This document shows positions 16,653 through 27,489 of a DNA stretch of 46,996 nt, piece after piece. The notes beneath the pieces are model-generated. The model was not told the origin of the DNA. It saw only the letters and a program-made list of their open reading frames with translations, and did no database searches. The stretch is from positions 1 to 46,996 of the forward strand of contig NZ_BJFL01000010.1 in NCBI RefSeq assembly GCF_005405885.1. The letters are read 5' to 3'. A program made the translations under genes and the position numbers. Source of the DNA: Gandjariella thermophila. Lineage in GTDB: Bacteria; Actinomycetota; Actinomycetes; Mycobacteriales; Pseudonocardiaceae. Position 1 is the first letter of the stretch; every line of letters starts with the position of its first letter.

Positions 16653-17846
16653 GTGGACCCGGTGCGCAACCCGTTCGCCCCCGGTGCCGGCCAGCGACCA
16701 CCCGAGCTGGCCGGTCGGGACCGCGAGGTGGCCGCCTTCGAGGTGGTGCTGGAGCGGGTCGCGCGCGGGCGCCCGGAACGCAGCCTGGTGCTCACCGGAC
16801 TGCGCGGGGTCGGCAAGACGGTGCTGCTCGGCGAGCTACGGGCGATGGCGGTGCGCCGGGGCTGGGGCGCGGGCAAGGTGGAGGCGCGTCCGGACGCCGG
16901 GCTGCGCCGGCCGCTGGCCGCGGCACTGCACCGGGCCATCCGCGACCTCGCGGTGCGGCACCGCGCCCCGGACCGGGTCGAGTCGGTGCTCGGTGTGCTC
17001 AAGGCGTTCGCACTGCGGGCCAACCCGGCGGGCGCCAAGCTGCGCGACCGGTGGCAGCCCGGCATCGACGTGCCCGCCGCGACCGGAAGGGCCGACTCGG
17101 GCGACATCGAGATCGACCTGGTGGAGCTGTTCACCGACGTCGCCGAACTGGCGCAGGACGTGGGCACCGGCGTGGCGCTGCTCATCGACGAGATGCAGGA
17201 CGTGCAGCCGGACGACGTGTCGGCGCTGTGCGCGGCCTGCCACGAGCTGTCCCAGTCCGGCGCCCCGCTGGTGGTGGTCGGTGCCGGGCTGCCGCACGTC
17301 CCGACCGTGCTGTCGGCCAGCAAGTCCTACTCCGAGCGGCTGTTCCGGTACGTCCGGATCGACCGGCTGGAACGGGCGGACGCCGAGCGGGCGATGCTCG
17401 CGCCGATCAAGCGGGAGGACGCCAGCATCACGGAGGACGCGCTGGAGGCGCTGTACGAGACCTCCGGCGGCTACCCGTACTTCGTGCAGGCGTACGGCAA
17501 GGCGGCCTGGGACGCGGCGCCCGGCGATCCGATCACGGTGGAGGACGTCCGGGTCGCCGCGCCCGAGGCGGAGGCGGAACTCGCCGTCGGCTTCTTCGGC
17601 TCCCGTTACGAGCGCGCCACCCCGGCCGAACGCGAGTACCTGCGCGCCATGGCGGACCTGAGCGAAGGGCGGGACGAGGCGGTGCCGACCGCCGCGGTCG
17701 CCGACCGGCTGGGGCGCAAGCCGTCCTCGCTCTCCCCGGCCAGGGACAGCCTGATCAAGAAGGGCCTGGTCTACTCCGCGGAACGCGGTCGGATCGCGTT
17801 CACCGTGCCGCACTTCGGCCGCTTCCTGCTTGGCCGCGACGACTGA
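16653..17846 (+). CDS. AAA ATPase with C-terminal winged helix (ATP-binding STAND/Orc1-like)
   Basis: The 397-residue product starts with FAPGAGQRPPELAGRDREVA, the usual entry of this ATPase family. It has Walker A GLRGVGKT (49-56), Walker B ALLIDEMQD (Asp179, Glu180), a sensor-like GAGLPHVPTV, and YETSGGYPYFVQAYG in the lid. The C-terminal part (about 345-390, AVADRLGRKPSSLSPARDSL then KKGLVY) reads as a winged helix. Relatives are often annotated as ATP-binding or Orc1/Cdc6-like proteins, with roles in signalling, DNA binding or toxin systems that are mostly unproven. It stands alone; GTG start with a leaderless promoter. Confidence 0.82.
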   Translation: MDPVRNPFAPGAGQRPPELAGRDREVAAFEVVLERVARGRPERSLVLTGLRGVGKTVLLGELRAMAVRRGWGAGKVEARPDAGLRRPLAAALHRAIRDLAVRHRAPDRVESVLGVLKAFALRANPAGAKLRDRWQPGIDVPAATGRADSGDIEIDLVELFTDVAELAQDVGTGVALLIDEMQDVQPDDVSALCAACHELSQSGAPLVVVGAGLPHVPTVLSASKSYSERLFRYVRIDRLERADAERAMLAPIKREDASITEDALEALYETSGGYPYFVQAYGKAAWDAAPGDPITVEDVRVAAPEAEAELAVGFFGSRYERATPAEREYLRAMADLSEGRDEAVPTAAVADRLGRKPSSLSPARDSLIKKGLVYSAERGRIAFTVPHFGRFLLGRDD

Positions 17847-17951
17847 CCTCTCGGGTTTTCTATCCGTCTCTAGGCCTGGCCGTAGACGTCGGCAGACAGT
17901 CCGATGGTGCCCCGCCGGACCGAACAATGACTCCTTAAACGGCTGATTCGC

Positions 17952-17964
17952 CGATGATTCATCG
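17952..17964. repeat. Palindrome CGATGATTCATCG
   Basis: A perfect 6+1+6 dyad lies in the 219-base gap between the ATPase and the 48-residue gene, 102 bases before the latter. The octamer CCGATGAT overlapping it also forms the loop of the dyad at 16505-16524. A regulatory role is inference. Confidence 0.4.
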
Positions 17965-18065
17965 ACATATGGCGCTTATCACCGGAACATCGGGTGCGAT
18001 CGCGCTGTCAGGCGGCGCATAATGGAGTCACCGACCAAGGGCAGCAACGAGGGGAAGCGACAGCG

Positions 18066-18212
18066 ATGAACATCGCCGCGAAGATCCGTGCTCGCCGTGA
18101 CCAGGCCCGCACCCGCAGGGCCGTGATGCGCGCGATCGACGCCGCGGCCACGCCCGCGCTGCGGCACGAACTGATCGTGATCGCCCAGGCCCGGTCCAAC
18201 GGCCTCCGCTGA
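18066..18212 (+). CDS. Small basic conserved protein (48 residues)
   Basis: The reading frame starts at ATG 18066, preceded by a purine-rich AGGGGAAGCGACAGCG stretch, and encodes 48 residues rich in Arg and Ala: IAAKIRARRDQARTRRAVM, then AIDAAATPALRHELIVIAQA. It should be one or two amphipathic helices. I recall similar short proteins across actinobacteria, always of unknown function. A strong terminator lies 26 bases after the stop, so it is a self-contained transcription unit, supporting that it is real. Confidence 0.75.
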   Translation: MNIAAKIRARRDQARTRRAVMRAIDAAATPALRHELIVIAQARSNGLR

Positions 18213-18238
18213 CCGCGGAGGTCCGTTCTGGACCACAC

Positions 18239-18280
18239 CGCGCCCCGGCACCCCTCCCGCGTGCCGGGGCGCGCTTCTTT
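18239..18280 (+). terminator. Intrinsic terminator after the 48-residue gene
   Basis: A perfect 13-bp stem (18239-18251 with 18261-18273) with a 9-base loop is followed by CTTCTTT. Very stable GC stem with a short T-rich tail. Confidence 0.85.
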
Positions 18281-18391
18281 GGGCACGGCCGCCGACCGCC
18301 TCGTCCCAGTGAAGCCCCCGCCTACTAGGTCGGACGGGTGACCGTTCCACCGATCGAGGAGCCCGCCAATCACCCTCGGCCACGCCTTAAA

Positions 18392-18407
18392 CGTGACACA
18401 CGTCACA
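18392..18407. promoter_or_regulatory. Crp-like site CGTGACACACGTCACA
   Basis: The sequence matches the TGTGA-N6-TCACA consensus of Crp-type regulators at 9 of 10 specified positions. It also fits the GTG-N6-GNCAC pattern reported for actinobacterial Crp. It lies about 140 bp upstream of the -10 box of the 3-hydroxyisobutyrate-dehydrogenase-like gene. Confidence 0.6.
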
Positions 18408-18459
18408 CTGATGGGGGTGTTGTAACGCAGTGGTCCTGACGAGCGATGTCCCGGGTGAC

Positions 18460-18501
18460 CCCGCGGTGCTGGCGGACCCCCGACCTGGCAGCACCGCGGG
18501 G
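18460..18501 (+). terminator. Strong hairpin, terminator-like
   Basis: A perfect 13-bp inverted repeat (18460-18472 and 18489-18501) with a 16-base loop is followed by TTTCCC. It may terminate transcripts entering from the left or attenuate a transcript that starts near the Crp-like site. Confidence 0.55.
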
Positions 18502-18548
18502 TTTCCCAATGCCGCCCGTTCCCCACTGCGTGGGTCGCCCGGCTGAGG

Positions 18549-18554
18549 TAGACC
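18549..18554 (+). promoter_or_regulatory. -10 box TAGACC for a leaderless dehydrogenase transcript
   Basis: TAGACC is followed by 6 bases and the GTG at 18561, with no ribosome site. It resembles the TANNNT consensus except for the last base. Confidence 0.4.
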
Positions 18555-18560
18555 GGAAGC

Positions 18561-19466
18561 GTGACGACCAACGCGCGACAGGACGCAGGCAAGGCAACCG
18601 TAGCGGTGCTCGGCACCGGGATCATGGGCTTTCCCATGGCGCGGAACATCGCCCGCGGCGGCTTCCCGGTCCGGGCGTGGAACCGCACGCGCAGCAAGGC
18701 GGAGCCGCTCGCCGAGGACGGCGCCACGGTGGTGAACACTCCGGCCGAGGCGGTGGACGGCGCCGACGTGCTGGTCACCATGCTCAGTGACGGTGCCGCG
18801 GTGGCCGACGCGATCACCGCCGCCGCGCCCGGCCTGGGCGAGACCACGCTGTGGCTGCAGACCAGCACCGTCGGCCTCGCGGGGCTCGGGTCCCTGGTGA
18901 AGGTGGCCGGGCAGCACAACCTGAACATGGTGGACGCTCCCGTGCTGGGCACCAGGGCGCCGGCCGAGCAGGGCAAGCTCGTGGTGCTCGCGGCCGGGCC
19001 GGAGGACGCCAGGGACCGCGCCCAGCCGGTGTTCGACGCGATCGCCCAGCGCACCATGTGGGTCGGCGACTCGGCGGAGGCCGGCGCCGCCAGCCGGCTG
19101 AAGCTGGCGCTGAACAGTTGGGTGCTGGCGATCACGAACGCGGTCGGCGAGGCGGTCGGCCTCGCCGAGGCCCTCGGCGTCGACCCCGGCCTGATCACCG
19201 AGGCGCTCGGTGGCGGCACCCTCGACACCCCGTACCTGCACATGAAGGCCGGCGCGATCATCAAGGGCGACTACACGCCGAGCTTCACCGTGCGCAACGC
19301 GGAGAAGGACGCCCGGCTGATCGAGGAGGCCGCGCGGCATGCCGGGGTGCGGCTGGACGTGTCCGAGGCTGCGGCGGCCCGGTTGCGCAGGGCCATCGAC
19401 CTCGGGCACGGGGACGATGACATGGCCGCCGCCTACTTCGCCAACTGGGAGGGCGGCAGGCGCTGA
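18561..19466 (+). CDS. NAD(P)-dependent beta-hydroxyacid dehydrogenase (3-hydroxyisobutyrate dehydrogenase-like)
   Basis: The 301-residue protein has the Rossmann fingerprint VLGTGIMGFPMARNIARGG (about 15-33), a WNRTRSKAEPLAEDGA segment indicating NADP-type recognition, and a DAPVLGTRAPAEQGKLVVLAAG substrate motif. The catalytic lysine lies in RLKLALNSW. This family oxidises 3-hydroxyisobutyrate, tartronate semialdehyde or related acids, or reduces succinic semialdehyde. A role in valine breakdown would fit the bkd operon 6 kb away, but that is inference. The GTG start has a leaderless-type promoter, and a Crp-like site lies upstream. Confidence 0.87.
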   Translation: MTTNARQDAGKATVAVLGTGIMGFPMARNIARGGFPVRAWNRTRSKAEPLAEDGATVVNTPAEAVDGADVLVTMLSDGAAVADAITAAAPGLGETTLWLQTSTVGLAGLGSLVKVAGQHNLNMVDAPVLGTRAPAEQGKLVVLAAGPEDARDRAQPVFDAIAQRTMWVGDSAEAGAASRLKLALNSWVLAITNAVGEAVGLAEALGVDPGLITEALGGGTLDTPYLHMKAGAIIKGDYTPSFTVRNAEKDARLIEEAARHAGVRLDVSEAAAARLRRAIDLGHGDDDMAAAYFANWEGGRR

Positions 19467-19476
19467 CAGCCTCTTC

Positions 19477-19498
19477 CGCCTCGCGCCCCGGCGAGGCG
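19477..19498 (+). terminator. Hairpin after the dehydrogenase gene
   Basis: CGCCTCGC (19477-19484) pairs with GCGAGGCG (19491-19498) around 6 bases, starting 10 bases after the stop. There is no T-tract, as is common for actinobacterial hairpin terminators. Confidence 0.55.
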
Positions 19499-19709
19499 AT
19501 CGCTGCGCGCGTTCGGCAGAACGGGCGCTGAGGGGACTGGCACCGGGAGATCGGTGTGACGTACGTCCGGTAGCCCGGACGGGTGATCATGCGCTGTTAT
19601 GATCTTGTCAAACCAGCGCGCCGATCCTCTTGCCGGGCGCGCGCATCGACCAGGCGGGCAGCCGGCTCGACCGTCCCCCGCCTCCCCGGATGTGCCCTGG
19701 AGGGTCCCG

Positions 19710-19994
19710 ATGCCCGTGGCTATTCCCTTCGTTCGACCGCTCCTCCGGCGTGACTACCCCTTCCTGCGGCGTGACTTCCCCACCACGACAATCAGCAAAG
19801 TGACCGACTGCGCCTGCGAGAGCGGTGAGCACACGTTCACCACGGTGTCGGTGGACGACGAGAAACAGATGACCCTGGAACGCCGCAAGTGCGTGTGCAC
19901 CGGATGCTTCGACTGCGAGGCACGCGAGGTGCGGATCATTCCGCACGAGGCCACCGAGGGGCACCACCACGCCGACCCGCTGGCCACCGGCTGA
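19710..19994 (+). CDS. Cysteine-rich small protein of unknown function
   Basis: The ATG at 19710 has GGAGGG 6 bases upstream and opens a 94-residue frame. The N-terminal part is hydrophobic-basic (AIPFVRPLLRRDYPFLRRDF), followed by TDCACESGEHTFTTVSVDD and a cluster CVCTGCFDCEA, ending in HEATEGHHHADP. Six Cys in the pattern CxC...CxCxxCxxC with a His-rich tail suggest metal binding. It is not a family I recognise. An upstream extension to 19599 reads as low-complexity. It stands alone between the dehydrogenase and M20 genes. Confidence 0.6.
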   Translation: MPVAIPFVRPLLRRDYPFLRRDFPTTTISKVTDCACESGEHTFTTVSVDDEKQMTLERRKCVCTGCFDCEAREVRIIPHEATEGHHHADPLATG

Positions 19995-20065
19995 CCGCCA
20001 CACGCCGGCGACCTGCCCCGCCGCCGCACCCGTGCGGCATTTCCCGCGGTGGCCCGCGGCCGTGA

Positions 20066-20071
20066 CAGGAT
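20066..20071 (+). promoter_or_regulatory. -10 box CAGGAT for a leaderless M20 transcript
   Basis: CAGGAT is followed by 7 bases and the GTG at 20079. It resembles TANNNT apart from the first base, and no ribosome site lies between. Confidence 0.4.
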
Positions 20072-20078
20072 CGGCGCC

Positions 20079-21497
20079 GTGGACCGAGCAACGCTGACCC
20101 GTACCGTCCGCGAGCGCTGGGACGACTCCGTGCTGCCGAGCCTGTCCGAACTCGTCGCCATCCCCGCCGTCTCCTCCGGGTTCGACCCGGACTGGCAGGC
20201 GGCGGGCCACCTGACCGCCGCCGTGGAGCACGTGCAGAAGTGGCTGGGCGGCCGCGCGATCCCCGGGGCGAAGACCGAGGTGGTGCAGCTACCCGGCCGG
20301 ACCCCGGTGCTGCTGGTCGACGTGCCGGCCACCGAGGGCGCCGAGCGGGCCGGCACCGTGCTGCTCTACGGCCACCTGGACAAGCAGCCGCCGGTGGGCG
20401 GCTGGTCCGAGGGGCTGGGACCGTGGACGCCGGTGATCCGGGGCGGCCGGCTGTACGGCCGGGGTTCGGCCGACGACGGCTACGCCGGCTACGCGGCCAC
20501 CACGGCGATCGAGGCGGTGCGCGCCGCCGGCGGCCGGCACGCCCGGTGCGTGATCCTGCTGGAGACCGGCGAGGAGTCCGGCAGCCCCGACCTGCCCGCC
20601 TACCTGGACCACCTGCGCGACCGGCTGGGCGAGGTGTCCCTGGTGGTCTGCCTGGACTCCGGCGGCAACGACTACCGCAGCCTGTGGCTGACCACCTCGC
20701 TGCGCGGCCTGGTCCAGGTGGACGTGACCGTCCGGGTGCTCGAATCCGGGTACCACTCCGGCCTGGCCAGCGGCATCGTGCCCAGCTCGTTCCGGGTGCT
20801 GCGGCGGTTGCTGGACCGGCTGGAGGACTCGGCCACCGGGGAGATCCGGCTGCCCGAGTTGACCGTGGACATCCCCGAGGACCGGCTCGCCGAGGTGCGC
20901 GACGCGGTCGCCGCCGCGCCCGGCGCGCTGGACGGCACCTTCCCGACCCTGCCCGGAACCCGGCTGGTCACCGACGACGAGGTGGAACTCACGCTGAACG
21001 CCACCTGGCGGCCGACGCTGTCGGTGACCGGCGCGGACGGCCTGCCCGCGCCGTCCGAGGCGGGCAACGTGCTGCGCCCGTTCACCACGCTGTGCCTGAG
21101 CTTCCGGCTGCCGCCCACCGTGGACTCCGCCCGCGCGCTGCACGCGGTGCGGGCGGCGCTGACCACCGACGTGCCGTACGGGGCCCACGTCGAACTGGGC
21201 CGCATCGAGGCGGCGGACGGGTGGAACGCGCCCGCGCTGGCGCCGTGGCTGCGCGGCGCGCTGGACGAGGCCAGCGAGCGGGTCTTCGGCGCGCCGTGGC
21301 GGGCGCTGGGCCTGGGCGGCTCGATCCCGTTCATGGGGCTGCTGCAGCGGGCCTACCCGGCGGCGCAGTTCCTGGTCACCGGCGCGCTCGGGCCCGGAAG
21401 CAACGCCCACGTTCCGGACGAGTCGCTGGACCTCGGCTACGCCACCAAGGTCACCGAGGCGGTGGCCGTGGTACTCGACGCGCACGCGCGAGCCTGA
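20079..21497 (+). CDS. M20 family metallopeptidase
   Basis: The 472-residue protein carries the M20 metal ligands in order: VLLYGHLDKQPPVGGW (His), LYGRGSADDGYAGYA (bridging Asp), LETGEESGSPDLPAYL (catalytic Glu then ligand Glu), VVCLDSGGNDY (Asp), and GSNAHVPDESLDL (final His). A dimerisation lid sits between residues of about 200 and 330. M20 enzymes of this subgroup are cytosolic dipeptidases or carboxypeptidases using two Zn2+. No signal peptide is present. The GTG start is supported by an upstream -10 box; an earlier in-frame start at 20049 is not. Confidence 0.9.
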   Translation: MDRATLTRTVRERWDDSVLPSLSELVAIPAVSSGFDPDWQAAGHLTAAVEHVQKWLGGRAIPGAKTEVVQLPGRTPVLLVDVPATEGAERAGTVLLYGHLDKQPPVGGWSEGLGPWTPVIRGGRLYGRGSADDGYAGYAATTAIEAVRAAGGRHARCVILLETGEESGSPDLPAYLDHLRDRLGEVSLVVCLDSGGNDYRSLWLTTSLRGLVQVDVTVRVLESGYHSGLASGIVPSSFRVLRRLLDRLEDSATGEIRLPELTVDIPEDRLAEVRDAVAAAPGALDGTFPTLPGTRLVTDDEVELTLNATWRPTLSVTGADGLPAPSEAGNVLRPFTTLCLSFRLPPTVDSARALHAVRAALTTDVPYGAHVELGRIEAADGWNAPALAPWLRGALDEASERVFGAPWRALGLGGSIPFMGLLQRAYPAAQFLVTGALGPGSNAHVPDESLDLGYATKVTEAVAVVLDAHARA

Positions 21498-21588
21498 AAA
21501 AGCCTCCGCGATACTCATCACACCGCCGATGACCTGCGTGGACATCGGCGCCGCCCAGCGTTCGCGCGGACCGGCAACGGAGATGCCG

Positions 21589-21594
21589 CAGACT
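21589..21594 (+). promoter_or_regulatory. -10 box CAGACT for a leaderless glucosidase transcript
   Basis: CAGACT is followed by 8 bases and the GTG at 21603. The same hexamer precedes the nucleotidyltransferase start at 2077. Confidence 0.4.
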
Positions 21595-21602
21595 GGTCGG
21601 CT

Positions 21603-24272
<2,670 letters not shown>

Positions 24273-24726
24273 GCCGGCCGCCGCCGGGCGTCGCGGGGGA
24301 CCGGCGAGCCGCTGGGCGCGGCGCACCGTCGCCCGGGAAAACTGGCAAACACCACGTTTCGAATCGGAAACTCCGACGGCATGGCACGGAGCTTTCGGTA
24401 TCGATTCGTGCAGGTGGGTTAACATTCTGAGGCTCAAGGACTCGTCTGGCGCATGGTTCCTGCTTTTGCTGCCGGTCGTGACGGCGCTGTGCTGTGCACC
24501 CAGCGGAGTGAATGGCAGGATGCGCGCACCAGCTAACCCCATAGGAGGCTCCCTCATGCGCCGGTCCAGCCGAGACACCCAGCGCGGGCACAGCGCGCGT
24601 CCGGGCTGTCGGGCCCCGCGATCGGGGCGGCAGGGCACCGCGCTGGGGAATGCGACCCGAGTGTCCCAGGAGCGCCCTGGCGGCACGATCGCGGTCGCGC
24701 GCACACTTGCGGAAAGGAAGGCCGCC
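24273..24726. other. Leader region of the amino-acid ABC operon
   Basis: There is no independent gene. The stretch contains an imperfect long hairpin (24360-24408) and a strong ribosome site AGGAGG at 24543-24548 before an ATG at 24556. That ATG is in frame with the binding-protein gene and would add 57 residues ahead of its signal peptide. The preferred start lies at 24727. Confidence 0.5.
24360..24408 (+). repeat. Imperfect hairpin in the ABC operon leader
   Basis: CGAATC and GATTCG form the outer arms; GGAAACTCCG and CGGAGCTTTC form the inner arms with bulges around an 11-base loop. No known riboswitch class is recognised. It could terminate upstream transcripts or act in the leader RNA. 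Confidence 0.35.
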
Positions 24727-25698
24727 GTGACCCGGTTTCGCGTCAGGACGCTCGTTCTTCTCCCCGCGCTCGCCGCGACCTCGCTGCTCGCGGTCGGCTG
24801 CGGCGCGACAACGGAGAAGCCCAACGCCGGTGGGCAGCCCTGTACCCCCGGTACGGCCACCGAACTGCCCGACCCCAAGCCGTTGACCGTCAACGAGCCC
24901 GTCGCCCAGGCGGCCGCGGCCAAGCTGCCGGACGCCGTCAAAGCCAAGGGCAAGCTGACCATCGCGGCCGACGCCTCGTACGCGCCGAACGAGTTCACCA
25001 CCGAGGGCTCGAACCAGATCATCGGCATGGACGTCGACCTGGGCAACGCGATCGGCAAGGCGCTCGGCATCCAGGTCGAGTTCGTCAACGCCAGCTTCGA
25101 CGGCATCCTGGCCGGCATCCAGGCCGGTCGCTACGACGCCGGCATGTCCTCGTTCACCGACACCAAGGAGCGGGAGCAGAGCGTCGACTTCGTCACCTAC
25201 TTCAAGGCCGGCACGTCCACCATGGTCCGCAAGTGCAACCCCAAGGGCATCAAGACCGACCTGGACCTGTGCGGCAAGAACGTCGGTGCGGAGAACGGCA
25301 CCATCCAGCTCGACCAGATCACCAAGGAGGACGCGGACGGTTCGCTGATCAAGAAGTGCAAGGACGCCGGGAAGAACCCGCCGAACGGGCAGGGCTTCCC
25401 CAAGCAGACCGACGTGAACGCGGCGCTGCAGGCCGACCGGATCGACGCCTACCTGGCGGACAGCCCGGTGGTGGACTACGCACTGAAGAAGACCGGTGAC
25501 GCGTTCGAGAAGGTGGGCGAGGCGCAGGGCGTCGCGCCGTACGGCATCGCCGTCGGCAAGAACAGCGGCACCCTCAAGGACGCCCTGCAGGCGGCGGTGC
25601 AGCAGCTGATGGCCGACGGGACCTACCAGAAGGTGCTGGACAACTGGGGCGTCAAGGACGGCGCGATCAACCAGTCCACCATCAACGGCGCCCAGTGA
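24727..25698 (+). CDS. Amino-acid ABC transporter substrate-binding lipoprotein
   Basis: This gives 323 residues from the GTG at 24727. The signal peptide is basic-hydrophobic, with the lipobox LLAVGC making Cys25 the lipidated residue. The mature part is an SBP_bac_3 domain: KLTIAADASYAPNEF, IIGMDVDLGNAIGKALGI, SFDGILAGIQAGRYDAGMSS, and the closing SGTLKDALQAAVQQLMADGT. Family members bind polar amino acids such as Gln, Glu, Arg or cystine. GGAAAGGAAGG precedes the GTG. An alternative in-frame ATG at 24556 has an even better ribosome site, so the true start is not settled. First gene of a coupled three-gene operon. Confidence 0.9.
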   Translation: MTRFRVRTLVLLPALAATSLLAVGCGATTEKPNAGGQPCTPGTATELPDPKPLTVNEPVAQAAAAKLPDAVKAKGKLTIAADASYAPNEFTTEGSNQIIGMDVDLGNAIGKALGIQVEFVNASFDGILAGIQAGRYDAGMSSFTDTKEREQSVDFVTYFKAGTSTMVRKCNPKGIKTDLDLCGKNVGAENGTIQLDQITKEDADGSLIKKCKDAGKNPPNGQGFPKQTDVNAALQADRIDAYLADSPVVDYALKKTGDAFEKVGEAQGVAPYGIAVGKNSGTLKDALQAAVQQLMADGTYQKVLDNWGVKDGAINQSTINGAQ

Positions 25699-26654
25699 AT
25701 GAGCACACGGCTGAATCGAGTATGACGAACCAAGCTGACACGTCCACCGTGGACGATCGGGGCGGCGCGCCCGCCCCACCGGAGAAGATCTCCGCTGTTC
25801 CGGTGCGCCACCCGGGGCGCTGGGTGGCCGCCGCGGTGCTGCTGGTGCTGGCGGCCATGCTGGTGCACAGCCTGCTCACCAACCCGAACTGGAAGTGGGC
25901 GGTGGTCGGGCAGTACCTGTTCGCGCCCCGGGTGCTGCACGGCATGCTGCTCACCATCGAGTTGACCGCGCTGGCCATGGCCATCGGCATCGTGGGCGGC
26001 GTGATCGTCGCGGTGATGCGGCTGTCGCCGAACCCCATCGTGTCCGGCATAGCCTGGCTGTACGCCTGGTTCTTCCGCGGCACCCCGGTGCTGGTCCAGG
26101 TGATCTTCTGGTCGTTCATCGCGGCGCTGTACCCGTACCTGTCCCTGGGCATCCCGTTCGGGACGGAGTTCGTCTACTTCGACTCGAACAAGCTGGTGCC
26201 GATCTTCGTCGGGGTGGTGCTCGGCTTCGGGCTGAACGAGGTCGCCTACATGTCGGAGATCGTCCGGGCCGGCATCCTGTCCGTGGACCGGGGGCAGACC
26301 GAGGCGGCCGAGGCGCTGGGCATGACCCGCACCAAGATCATGCGACGGATCATCCTGCCGCAGGCCATGCGGGTGATCATCCCACCGACCGGCAACGAGA
26401 CCATCTCGATGCTGAAGACCACCTCGCTGGCCGCGGTGGTCGCGGTCGGCGAGCTGTTCACCACGGTGCAGCTCATCTACGGCAGCAACTACCAGCAGAT
26501 CCCGCTGCTGGTGGTGGCCAGCCTGTGGTACCTGGTGCTGACCTCGGTGCTCTCGGTGTTCCAGTACTACATCGAGCGGCACTACGCCCGCGGCACGGTG
26601 CCGCTGCGCGCCCGCGGGTTCCGGTTCGGCCGCGCCCAGGGAGGTCTGTCGTGA
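25695..26654 (+). CDS. Amino-acid ABC transporter permease
   Basis: The 319-residue membrane protein has a long N-terminal segment before the first helix ([18 protein letters not shown]), then the His/Glu/Gln/Arg permease domain with [35 protein letters not shown] and the EAA loop [20 protein letters not shown] that docks the ATPase. The GTG at 25695 overlaps the upstream TGA (GTGA); an ATG at 25722 is an alternative. It likely forms a homodimer because only one permease gene is in the operon. Confidence 0.92.
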   Translation: MNEHTAESSMTNQADTSTVDDRGGAPAPPEKISAVPVRHPGRWVAAAVLLVLAAMLVHSLLTNPNWKWAVVGQYLFAPRVLHGMLLTIELTALAMAIGIVGGVIVAVMRLSPNPIVSGIAWLYAWFFRGTPVLVQVIFWSFIAALYPYLSLGIPFGTEFVYFDSNKLVPIFVGVVLGFGLNEVAYMSEIVRAGILSVDRGQTEAAEALGMTRTKIMRRIILPQAMRVIIPPTGNETISMLKTTSLAAVVAVGELFTTVQLIYGSNYQQIPLLVVASLWYLVLTSVLSVFQYYIERHYARGTVPLRARGFRFGRAQGGLS

Positions 26655-27412
26655 ACCCCATGGTCAAGGCCGAGGGTGTGCACAAGAACTTCGGCCGGTT
26701 GGAGGTGCTCAAGGGCATCGACCTGGAGGTGCAGCCCGGCGAGGTGATGTGCGTGATCGGGCCGTCCGGTTCGGGCAAGTCCACCTTCCTGCGCTGCATC
26801 AACCACCTGGAGAAGATCGACGCCGGCCGGTTGTGGGTGGACGGTGAGCTGGTCGGCTACCGGCAGAAGGGCGACAAGCTCTACGAGCTGCGCGACCACG
26901 AGGTGGCCCGCAAGCGCCGGGAGATCGGCATGGTCTTCCAGCGGTTCAACCTGTTCCCGCACATGACCGCGGTGGAGAACGTCATGGAGGCGCCGGTGCA
27001 GGTCAAGCGGGAGTCCAGGGCCGAGGTGCGGGAACGCGCGCTGGCGCTGCTGGACCAGGTGGGGCTGGCGGACAAGGCGAACGCCTACCCCAACCAGCTC
27101 TCCGGCGGGCAACAGCAGCGGGTGGCCATCGCCAGGGCGCTGGCCATGCGGCCCAAGCTGATGCTCTTCGACGAGCCGACCTCGGCGCTGGACCCGGAAC
27201 TGGTCGGGGACGTGCTCGCGGTGATGCGCAAGCTCGCCGAGGACGGGATGACCATGGTCGTGGTGACCCACGAGATGGGCTTCGCCCGCGAGGTCGGCGA
27301 CTCGCTGGTGTTCATGGACGGCGGGGTGGTCGTGGAGAAGGGCCACCCGCGGGACGTGATCACCAGCCCGCGGCACGAGCGCACCCAGTCCTTCCTGGCG
27401 AAGGTGCTCTGA
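26651..27412 (+). CDS. Amino-acid ABC transporter ATP-binding protein
   Basis: The 253-residue ATPase has Walker A GPSGSGKS (37-44), a Q-loop [12 protein letters not shown], signature LSGGQQQR, Walker [15 protein letters not shown], and the switch His in VVTHEMGF. This arrangement is standard for polar amino acid importers of the GlnQ/HisP type. The GTG start overlaps the permease stop (GTGA), so the three genes are translationally coupled. A strong terminator follows the stop by 8 bases. Confidence 0.95.
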   Translation: MNPMVKAEGVHKNFGRLEVLKGIDLEVQPGEVMCVIGPSGSGKSTFLRCINHLEKIDAGRLWVDGELVGYRQKGDKLYELRDHEVARKRREIGMVFQRFNLFPHMTAVENVMEAPVQVKRESRAEVRERALALLDQVGLADKANAYPNQLSGGQQQRVAIARALAMRPKLMLFDEPTSALDPELVGDVLAVMRKLAEDGMTMVVVTHEMGFAREVGDSLVFMDGGVVVEKGHPRDVITSPRHERTQSFLAKVL

Positions 27413-27420
27413 CCCGCTGG

Positions 27421-27455
27421 GCGGGGCGCACCGGGGGTCACCCGGTGCGCCCCGC
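27421..27455 (+). terminator. Intrinsic terminator of the ABC operon
   Basis: A 14-bp perfect stem (27421-27434 with 27442-27455) with a 7-base loop lies 8 bases after the ATPase stop. There is no long T-tract, but the stem is very stable, and it sits between convergent units. Confidence 0.85.
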
Positions 27456-27489
27456 ATCTCGGGGTTACCAGCGGCCGGGGTTCCCGGCG

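Larger units (their letters stand above)
18281..18548. other. Regulatory gap upstream of the dehydrogenase gene
   Basis: No protein gene is evident. The stretch holds a Crp-like palindrome at 18392-18407 and a strong hairpin at 18460-18501. A tiny frame ATG-GGG-GTG-TTG-TAA at 18411 has no support as a leader peptide. Confidence 0.5.

Noticed and set aside
16653-17846. Antiphage defence system built on the AAA ATPase
   Set aside because: The ATPase stands alone without nuclease, toxin or other effector genes; the 48-residue neighbour has its own terminator and no toxin-like features.
18411-18425. A 4-codon leader peptide before the hairpin at 18460
   Set aside because: Too short, no ribosome site, no regulatory codons; chance explains it.
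24360-24408. Known riboswitch in the ABC operon leader
   Set aside because: The hairpin has no conserved core of any riboswitch class I can recall.
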